Shown: positions 7,316 through 12,911 of the stretch, one piece after another
Numbering within the stretch: the first letter of the stretch is position 1
How the letters are laid out: every line of letters begins with the position of its first letter
NCBI GenBank assembly: GCA_019118725.1
Contig: DWYO01000049.1
Location: 1-19,683 of the forward strand
From: Candidatus Parabacteroides intestinavium
GTDB taxonomy: Bacteria > Bacteroidota > Bacteroidia > Bacteroidales > Tannerellaceae
Direction: 5' to 3'
Length of the DNA stretch: 19,683 nucleotides
Translations under genes and position numbers: made by a program
Notes under the pieces: model-generated
What the model saw: only the letters and a program-made list of their open reading frames with translations
Told to the model about the DNA's origin: nothing
Database searches by the model: none

Positions 7316-7471
7316 ATGATGTTTGGAATAGGAACACAGGAAATCCTGCTTATCGTATTGGTCGTCCTTCTCTTTTTCGGTGGCAAGAAAATCCCCGAAC
7401 TCATGAAAGGACTGGGTAAAGGAGTACGCAGTTTCAAGGAAGGTGTAAAAGGCATTGACAACAATAATTAA
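7316..7471 (+). CDS. tatA: Twin-arginine translocase subunit TatA
   Basis: A short gene of 51 codons (ATG 7316, or 50 from ATG 7319) starting 21 bases after the dehydrogenase frame. The product is a textbook TatA/E: a single N-terminal membrane helix (about residues 9-21, EILLIVLVVLLFF), the FGGKKIPE hinge, and an amphipathic helix with LMKGLGKGVRSFKEGVKG. TatA multimers form the pore that passes folded proteins bearing twin-arginine signals. A likely client, the hydrolase at 1737-2747, is in the same cluster. No tatC follows; the next frame is unrelated and broken. TatA of only about 50 residues lies at the short end of the family but is complete in its helices. Confidence 0.92.
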   Translation: MMFGIGTQEILLIVLVVLLFFGGKKIPELMKGLGKGVRSFKEGVKGIDNNN

Positions 7472-7481
7472 ATATATTAAA

Positions 7482-8319
7482 ATGAAAGAATTAGATAATT
7501 TACTTCTCTCTTTTTGGAGGGAAACATCCGCATCACATTGTTGCGGAACAGGATGTCGAGGAAGAACTTTTCTCATTACTTAATGATGCAAAGGAACTTT
7601 ATCTACATGATGTTGTAGTTGGCGAGAAGCGTTATGAACGCTTTGTGGAAGATTTTGTAAACTGCCACCGATACATCAACTGTGAGCGGACGGTCTGTAA
7701 GAACTGCCATGAGATGAACCTTCTTATTGTCAAAGGATTGCTGACCGACTGTAAGAATCTTGTAAAACAGTTTTTTGAGTCTGAAACGTTCTCATTTGAG
7801 GACTGCATGAGGCTCAAAAAGATGTATGACATTTCAAGTCCGTTGCTGCTTTCTTGCAAGAATGGTCTTAATTTCCATTTCCGTGTATCCCTCTCTTTGG
7901 GCTGTAGTTTTACTGATGGACAGTTGGCAGGCATTACGGCTTGTGCCGATGCATATCATCTGTTTTGCGTGCCATCTCTCAAAATAGAGGATATGGAAGC
8001 ACTCTTCGCATGCAAGAATGGCTTCTGTATCCGGGTGAACAATGTACGCCATGTGGCCGTCATGTTTGATGCCCTTCTTGAAAATCGGTTCATCCAGTAC
8101 CACTGGCAGTCCGTGCTTGAAAAAGGGAAGTTCCTTTTATGTAAAAACGGCAAAGGCTTTGTCTCTGCTCCCAATCTTTCTACGGCTTTGTCCGCGGCAA
8201 GACGCAATCCTGATTCCGTATTTTATGGAATACAGAAAGCAATAATTCAAAACTCAGCCCCATCCATGCGGATACACTGCGTGCCCCCATGTTATTACTC
8301 CACCATCTGTCATCCTTAG
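7482..8319 (+). pseudogene. Cysteine-rich protein of unknown function, frameshifted and 3'-truncated
   Basis: I do not recognise this family. ATG 7482 reads MKELDNLLLSF and then goes out of frame; the next frame continues protein-like from about 7514 (GGKHPHHIVAEQDVEEELFSLL) through 8319 with no ATG before 7714, so one extra T in the run at 7511-7515 probably split the gene. The body has many cysteines and five CKN motifs (CKNCH, CKNLV, CKNGL, CKNGF, CKNGK), plus an N-terminal Cys-x4-Cys-x2-Cys group that could bind zinc. Coding sense appears to end near 8240-8247, where the sequence joins an antisense ATPase fragment; the last 25 residues look random. If expressed without the 5' part, GTG 7645 is the first plausible start. 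Confidence 0.55.
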
Positions 8320-8689
8320 TGTTGTTGGATTCAATAAACTTGTAATAGAACAGCGTGTAGAAATCCGTAAGCCTGAATATGTTGTTACGGACTTTGCTGC
8401 CATATTGTGACAGCCGTGTGATGAAGTCACAACGCTCCAGATTCTTCAATATCTTGCTGAGGAACGCCCCTTCCAGGCCGGTGGCCTTGACTATATCTTC
8501 CCTTGTCATCCCCGACTTGTTCTCTGACAACAGCCTGACTACTGATATATAAGTATCGGCATTCGTAAAAAGGGCATTGTAAAGTTCATCGAACTCCATT
8601 TTCAACTGTGCTCCCTCGGAGAAGAACAGCCTGTCTATATTCTGCGCAAGGCTGTCTGCCGTATTTAGAATACTCAGATAGAAAGGCAC
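8180..8689 (-). pseudogene. AAA-type ATPase (DUF234-like) internal fragment
   Basis: On the minus strand, residues from PFYLSILNTADSLAQNID to MGLSFELL (about 8689 down to 8245) match the C-terminal winged-helix half of the large Bacteroidales ATP-binding protein family: the linker SLAQNIDRLFF, the HTH-like segment SGMTREDIVKATGLEGAFLSKILKNLERCDFI, and FRLTDFYTLFYYKFI. The N-terminal P-loop half is absent; codons upstream of the GTG at 8687-8689 hit a stop within about 15 residues and do not look related. The nuclease-like C-terminal end after FELL is also missing; the remaining 18 residues are antisense of the neighbouring plus-strand gene. Both ends are therefore broken, and this is a remnant left by deletion or recombination. 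Such ATPases are often multicopy. Confidence 0.75.
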
Positions 8690-8804
8690 GTGGCAAGCCA
8701 GATGAAGTCCGGGATAAAAAGGCGGCTACAAGTGCCGTCTAAAGGCAGTAACCTACAGGCATAAAATTTCAAAATCCAAATTTCACTCCTTTCTGAAATT
8801 TTTT

Positions 8805-8812
8805 TATATTTG
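8805..8812 (+). promoter_or_regulatory. Candidate -7 promoter element upstream of the ECF sigma gene
   Basis: TATATTTG fits the TAnnTTTG consensus. TTTC at 8781-8784, 20 bases upstream, is a weak -33 match. It would give a leader of about 265 bases that includes both inverted repeats described below. Confidence 0.35.
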
Positions 8813-8923
8813 CCTTGTATTTGAAAAACTAACGTAGTGACATCGGATATTATCTTGCATTGAAATCTGGACAATTTCAACCTTTTAAGATAATACAAAG
8901 ATTGTTCCTGCGCTTGTGTGTGC

Positions 8924-8951
8924 TATATATTCGCCGAAGGCGAACTATATA
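8924..8951. repeat. Compact hairpin in the sigma-factor leader
   Basis: TATATATTCGCC (8924-8935) and GGCGAACTATATA (8939-8951) pair over 12 bp with one bulged C and a three-base GAA loop. There is no T tract after it, so it is not a classical terminator. It may be a leader structure, a protein-binding palindrome or part of a mobile remnant. Confidence 0.6.
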
Positions 8952-8957
8952 CCTCAT

Positions 8958-9038
8958 AAGCGTGGAAGCGTTGTATTATTATTGAAAGGTGGGCAGTCCA
9001 GAGCCTCAATGCAGTGATATACGACAGTTTCCACGCTT
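8958..9038. repeat. 10-bp inverted repeat flanking 61 bp ahead of the sigma gene
   Basis: AAGCGTGGAA at 8958-8967 is exactly inverted as TTCCACGCTT at 9029-9038. The enclosed 61 bases carry no obvious promoter on either strand. Possible readings are a leader stem or recombination sites of a small invertible segment; ten base pairs is short for the latter. Confidence 0.5.
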
Positions 9039-9084
9039 TCTTTTTCATGAAAAACAGGAATTCGAATTTATCACGAATGAATTT

Positions 9085-9672
9085 ATGAAAAAGTGCTCAT
9101 ATCAAGGATCTAAAAACAAAGATGAAATCCTTTTGTTAGCCTTACGACACTCTGACAAGAAGGCGTATGCCGAACTATTTCGGGCATACTATCCCATGCT
9201 TTGTGCCTATTGCCATAAGTTTGTTTCATTGGAAGATTCGGAAGAAATCGTACAAGATGTTTTGTTTTGGCTTTGGGAATCACGAAAAGTATTAGTTATT
9301 GAGAAATCGCTCAGCCAATACTTGTTTAAAATGGTATATCATAAAGCCATGAACCGCATAGCCAACGAATTAGCCGTTCATAAAGCCAATACTATGTTTT
9401 TCGAACAAACACAAAAGATGTTGGAAGAGATCGATCTTTATCAATTTGAGGAATTACAAGAATTGCTACGCAAAGCTATCCAAAATTTGCCGGAAAGCTA
9501 TCGGGAAGCCTTTGTCATGCACCGGTTTCAGCACAAAAATTACAAAGAAATAGCTGAATTGCTAAAGGTTTCCTCCAAGACCATTGACTATCGTATTCAG
9601 CAAGCTCTGAAAATCTTACGGGATAAATTGAAAGATTATCTGCCGCTTTTTTTTCTACTCACTTCTCTTTAA
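9085..9672 (+). CDS. ECF-type RNA polymerase sigma-70 factor
   Basis: From ATG 9085 the product is 195 residues, the usual size for Bacteroidales ECF sigma factors; the frame is open back to 8989, but those extra 32 residues do not resemble the family. Region 2 is seen in KAYAELFRAYYPMLCAYCHKFV, then EDSEEIVQDVLFWLWESR (the core-polymerase and -10 binding helices). Region 4 follows near residues 135-185: LPESYREAFVMHRFQHKNYKEIAELLKVSSKTIDYRIQQALKILRDKL, a clear -35 binding HTH. Bacteroidales ECF factors usually stand before a FecR-type anti-sigma gene and a SusC/SusD pair; none is found here, as a long inverted repeat starts at its stop codon and the next gene runs the other way. Its target is unknown. 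Confidence 0.9.
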   Translation: MKKCSYQGSKNKDEILLLALRHSDKKAYAELFRAYYPMLCAYCHKFVSLEDSEEIVQDVLFWLWESRKVLVIEKSLSQYLFKMVYHKAMNRIANELAVHKANTMFFEQTQKMLEEIDLYQFEELQELLRKAIQNLPESYREAFVMHRFQHKNYKEIAELLKVSSKTIDYRIQQALKILRDKLKDYLPLFFLLTSL

Positions 9673-9768
9673 CCCGAATCGGTCATTAGACTTTAGGTAG
9701 ATTGCCCGAAGAGCTTTCTTTCAGAAAAAAAGAACCGTTGAGCGGTCTAATGACCGATTTGGGTTTAA
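9669..9768. repeat. 100-bp element with about 23-bp terminal inverted repeats (MITE-like)
   Basis: The left arm at 9669-9691 (ending CGGTCATTAGAC) and the right arm at 9745-9768 (starting GTCTAATGACCG) are inverted copies with one mismatch and one extra base. A smaller nested stem, TTCTTT 9716-9721 with AAAGAA 9729-9734, lies inside. The left arm covers the stop codon of the sigma gene. It encodes nothing. The arrangement fits a miniature inverted-repeat element or the relic of one; it could also form a very long transcript hairpin, but no T tract follows. Confidence 0.65.
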
Positions 9769-9997
9769 TCCAAGTTTCGCACGTGTTTAACTCATTAATT
9801 GGCAAGGGGCTGTGTCAAAATGAACGTTTTGATACAGCCCCATTAAGGTGTGTAAGAATTAGCAAAATGCAAGGCATTGAGGATGAGGGCGACAGGAGTG
9901 TACTGGAGTAAATGACTTAGCCCGAATTCCGAAAATAACGCAGCAGTTTGCAATTATGACACACCGTCTAAACGCCTTGTTTCTGGAAACTTTCCCT
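9673..9997. other. Non-coding stretch between sigma gene and GH38 gene
   Basis: This 325-bp gap between convergent genes holds most of the 100-bp inverted-repeat element and all of the 36-bp hairpin. The rest (9842-9997) has no protein-like frame and no clear terminator for the mannosidase operon, although that operon must end about here. Confidence 0.6.
9806..9841. repeat. Perfectly spaced 15-bp hairpin resembling insertion-sequence ends
   Basis: GGGGCTGTGTCAAAA (9806-9820) and TTTTGATACAGCCCC (9827-9841) pair over 15 positions with one G-T mismatch around a six-base loop. A GGGGCTGT...CAAAA end is common at terminal repeats of transposase-bearing elements, so this may be two IS ends left after loss of the interior. 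It could also work as a bidirectional transcription stop between the convergent genes, although no strong T tract follows the stem on either strand. Confidence 0.6.
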
Positions 9998-12898
9998 TTA
10001 CCAAGCTACCTTGATGAATTTGTTTTCCCAAAGCTGGAAGTCGGGAGAAGGATTACCAGGGAGGGGATCTCCCACCACATCACATACCGTTACACTCCGG
10101 AGATTTACCTTGTCAGAGGTAATAGAGAACTTCGCGCTCCGGCCTCCCACCTCGCGAAGCTGGAGCATGACGGCATTCTCACCTTCAACCGGTTTCATGC
10201 TTACCAACAACAGATTAGAGGGTTGAATATTCAAAATAGAGGTTGGCATCAAAGCCTCAGAACCGCCCTCCTCATCAGCCGGAAGCACGCGAGTCAGGAA
10301 CGGGATGCGGTTCGACCAAGCAAACTTGGTAGCATAATCCAAGCTATTATCTCCGGATGAAGTGATAAAATAGCTCCACTTCATCGCTCCCATCTGGTCA
10401 GCATTGAAATTCGTCACCCAATAATTATTCATCGGCCAAGAATACATATTCGTACTCTGCGGAACAGCGCCAGCCTTATATCTTCCGGTATTGATGGCAC
10501 CAAATTGCATCAAGGGGATTTCCTGACTACCCATAACTACTTGCGAAGCGCCATTACGTGCGGTGGCAAAGTTCTGCACCGTATACCAATCGTTCGAAGA
10601 ACCCGGAATCTGATCTACACCGGCCTCTATATTCCCGCCCGGAACATCCAAATGGATCTTTCCGTCCTCTACCTGATAAGGGAAAGAGATATAGATAGCT
10701 TCCGGATCGGTAATAGCCTTCTTACGCAACCAATAAGCCACCTCGATTTTCTTCTCCACCTTATACAGACGATACTCCACCATCAGGTTATCCGGTTCGC
10801 GTCCAGCCGGAGTTTCTCCCCGGAAGCGGTATATATCATAAATATCGCCCTGCTCATACCGGTCGAAGCGCATCTTCTCCGGACTCCGACGCAAGAACTG
10901 AGGTGCCCGATATTGCTCCATCGGATGGCGGCTATCAATAATCTCATAGATAAACTCGCCCATCTCCCACTCAGCATTCGGAGTAAGCAGCGATTTGCCC
11001 AATTCTTTATCGTAAAGCCGGCTGATTGTTCCTTTAGCCGGATTAAAGTCTACGGCATACCATGCATTCTCTACGTGCGTCTCCGCCAAAGCCTCCGAGG
11101 TCTGCGCCACCGGACGCGGAGCATCCTTTACCTTTATATAATATTGCGCATAACCTAATGCGGGAACGTCCTTGACATACAGGTTCCAATAGGTACCGTC
11201 CGAACGGCTCTCGCCCGCCTGGGCCGGGATAGCCTTCCCGGAAGCATCCACAATCTCAAACGCTTTTTCCTTCGGCAATATCTGATGGTCGATATATACG
11301 CGGGCAATTCCGCTATAAGTCCAATTCAGAGGATTGAATACCGCCACAGAAGGCACCTGCGCTTTTGGGACGAACTGCTGGAGCACGCCCATCGTAACCT
11401 CACCCAGCAAACCGGTATGCCGATAAGCCTCCCATGCATAAGACTGCTTCAGCGAACGTTGCTCCCACGTCTCCATTCCATACGGATCACGTACACTCTC
11501 GCTATATCCGAAAGTATGCTCATCATAGAACAATAGGGCATCATTTACCTCATCAATCTTACGATTGACATCGGCGGGCAAAGAAGCTCCCAACAATTTA
11601 GCGAACGACAATCCTGCCTGGTCAGCTATCACATTCGAATGTGTTACACGTGAAACAGCCGCTTCACGGGCCCCCGAAGCGAATCCATCCGTCCACCAGT
11701 CCGGCCATGCGCCCCGGATGGTCTCGATCCGGTCGGCATAATCCCGTTCAACACTCTTGATAAAATCAGTAGCTACGGCCGTACGCAACTTAGGCCATTC
11801 GTATTTCTCGTTCCAACGCATCACCATCTCGCTGCTCTTGGTAGAAGGCGGGGCATTATCCGTAAAGTAGCCCGAATGCTGGGCGGCACAGATATCATAC
11901 GGATAACCTTTATCCTCCAATTGCCCTAAATACTCCAATACACGTTGCTCGAAGGTTTCAAAATCATCGGTATGTACGCCAAAGAAATTCCCCTGGTTAT
12001 AATGCTCTGCCCGATAAGCCAGAACCTTTTTGCCCGAAGGCGATTGCCACCAGAACACCGTAGGCATATCAAAACAAATCAACGCACGATGGCCATGCGT
12101 ACCCATATTCACATATTTGATTCCCGCATCGGCAAAATACTCGCTAAAACACCAGCCTATGCCATTCACGTCATCCTGCATGGCCAGTTCGGCCCGCATC
12201 CCCTCTTCCCGGAATTGCTTGATCGGAGCCAGAGAAGCCGCCAAAGTCTGCTCATCGGGAAGCTCATCAAAATTCAGATACATTGTAGCCAATTCGATAC
12301 GTCCCTCTTTGACACGTTGCTTCAAGCGTTCCACCTGCTCGGCCGGACGATGCTTGAGGTATTCACTTACCGCCCACGAGATTTCGCACGTCCAGCGGAA
12401 CTTAGCATAGTCTGGATAGTCATCCGTAGCATCACAATAATCAAGGGCATAGTCAATATACCGGAGATGCTCGGCCAGTATCTCCATCTGGGAGCGGGTA
12501 TATCCGATATCGGTATGTGTATGTTGCACCAGATTCATCTGCCAATGACGGACAGGCTCAACCAGAATCTCTTGCGAAGCAAGAATAGTCTTTCCTTGTC
12601 TGAGGGTCAAAGGCAAGCGCACCTCCTGGCTTACCTCCGGAATTTCAAAATAGAACTTATTTGTTCCTTCGTTCAATTTCACACGTTGGGTTTGCTCGCC
12701 AAGTCCCAACGTCACGGAGAGCGGCTTCCCCTCGTGAGGAATTGTCACCCACACCCGTTGCATCATCCCCTTGTCCGATTTATAGACCGCAGGATAGCAA
12801 TTCGCTTTCATTTCGGGAACGCCTCCGGAATGCTCCTGAGCCCATAAGGCGGGAGATGCCAGCAAAGCGCCCATCAGTAGTAAGTTACGTAAGTTCAT
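9998..12898 (-). CDS. GH38 alpha-mannosidase, secreted
   Basis: A 966-residue glycoside hydrolase with a Sec signal peptide ending SPALWA-QE (residue 20), so it acts in the periplasm. After a beta-rich N-terminal domain, the catalytic GH38 domain starts near residue 118 with MNLVQHTHTDIGYT; H128 and D130 are the zinc ligands of the family His-x-Asp motif. The segment LAMQDDVNGIGW (residues 238-249) probably carries the nucleophile aspartate and TFGYSESVRDPYG a later zinc-site histidine. C-terminal beta-sandwich domains follow (about 520-966), as in family members of this length. GH38 enzymes release alpha-linked mannose by a retaining mechanism. It is the last gene of the minus-strand operon, 13 bases after GH92, and probably works on oligosaccharides that GH92 trims. 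Confidence 0.92.
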   Translation of the reverse strand: MNLRNLLLMGALLASPALWAQEHSGGVPEMKANCYPAVYKSDKGMMQRVWVTIPHEGKPLSVTLGLGEQTQRVKLNEGTNKFYFEIPEVSQEVRLPLTLRQGKTILASQEILVEPVRHWQMNLVQHTHTDIGYTRSQMEILAEHLRYIDYALDYCDATDDYPDYAKFRWTCEISWAVSEYLKHRPAEQVERLKQRVKEGRIELATMYLNFDELPDEQTLAASLAPIKQFREEGMRAELAMQDDVNGIGWCFSEYFADAGIKYVNMGTHGHRALICFDMPTVFWWQSPSGKKVLAYRAEHYNQGNFFGVHTDDFETFEQRVLEYLGQLEDKGYPYDICAAQHSGYFTDNAPPSTKSSEMVMRWNEKYEWPKLRTAVATDFIKSVERDYADRIETIRGAWPDWWTDGFASGAREAAVSRVTHSNVIADQAGLSFAKLLGASLPADVNRKIDEVNDALLFYDEHTFGYSESVRDPYGMETWEQRSLKQSYAWEAYRHTGLLGEVTMGVLQQFVPKAQVPSVAVFNPLNWTYSGIARVYIDHQILPKEKAFEIVDASGKAIPAQAGESRSDGTYWNLYVKDVPALGYAQYYIKVKDAPRPVAQTSEALAETHVENAWYAVDFNPAKGTISRLYDKELGKSLLTPNAEWEMGEFIYEIIDSRHPMEQYRAPQFLRRSPEKMRFDRYEQGDIYDIYRFRGETPAGREPDNLMVEYRLYKVEKKIEVAYWLRKKAITDPEAIYISFPYQVEDGKIHLDVPGGNIEAGVDQIPGSSNDWYTVQNFATARNGASQVVMGSQEIPLMQFGAINTGRYKAGAVPQSTNMYSWPMNNYWVTNFNADQMGAMKWSYFITSSGDNSLDYATKFAWSNRIPFLTRVLPADEEGGSEALMPTSILNIQPSNLLLVSMKPVEGENAVMLQLREVGGRSAKFSITSDKVNLRSVTVCDVVGDPLPGNPSPDFQLWENKFIKVAW

Positions 12899-12911
12899 AA
12901 GTGTTTTGTGT

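Larger units (their letters stand above)
8690..9084. other. Non-coding stretch between ATPase remnant and sigma factor gene
   Basis: No frame here looks like protein. It contains the promoter candidate at 8805-8812, the 12-bp hairpin at 8924-8951 and the inverted repeat 8958-9038, all ahead of the sigma gene. The part 8690-8800 shows nothing recognisable. A leader of more than 250 bases between promoter candidate and start codon leaves room for post-transcriptional control. Confidence 0.5.

Noticed and set aside
8674..8898. 74-residue minus-strand frame next to the ATPase fragment
   Set aside because: No domain pattern; it overlaps the ATPase remnant and the AT-rich promoter region.
8989..9084. 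N-terminal extension of the sigma factor
   Set aside because: The 32 additional residues contain part of the inverted repeat and do not resemble ECF sigma proteins; ATG 9085 gives the usual length.
9702..9911. 69-residue plus-strand frame
   Set aside because: It lies across the inverted-repeat element and the hairpin and has no recognisable protein pattern.
9847..9965. GGTGTGT/ACACACC inverted pair
   Set aside because: Seven bases across more than 100 is expected by chance.
11945..12847. 300-residue plus-strand frame
   Set aside because: It is the antisense of the GH38 gene; the composition is that of a shadow frame.
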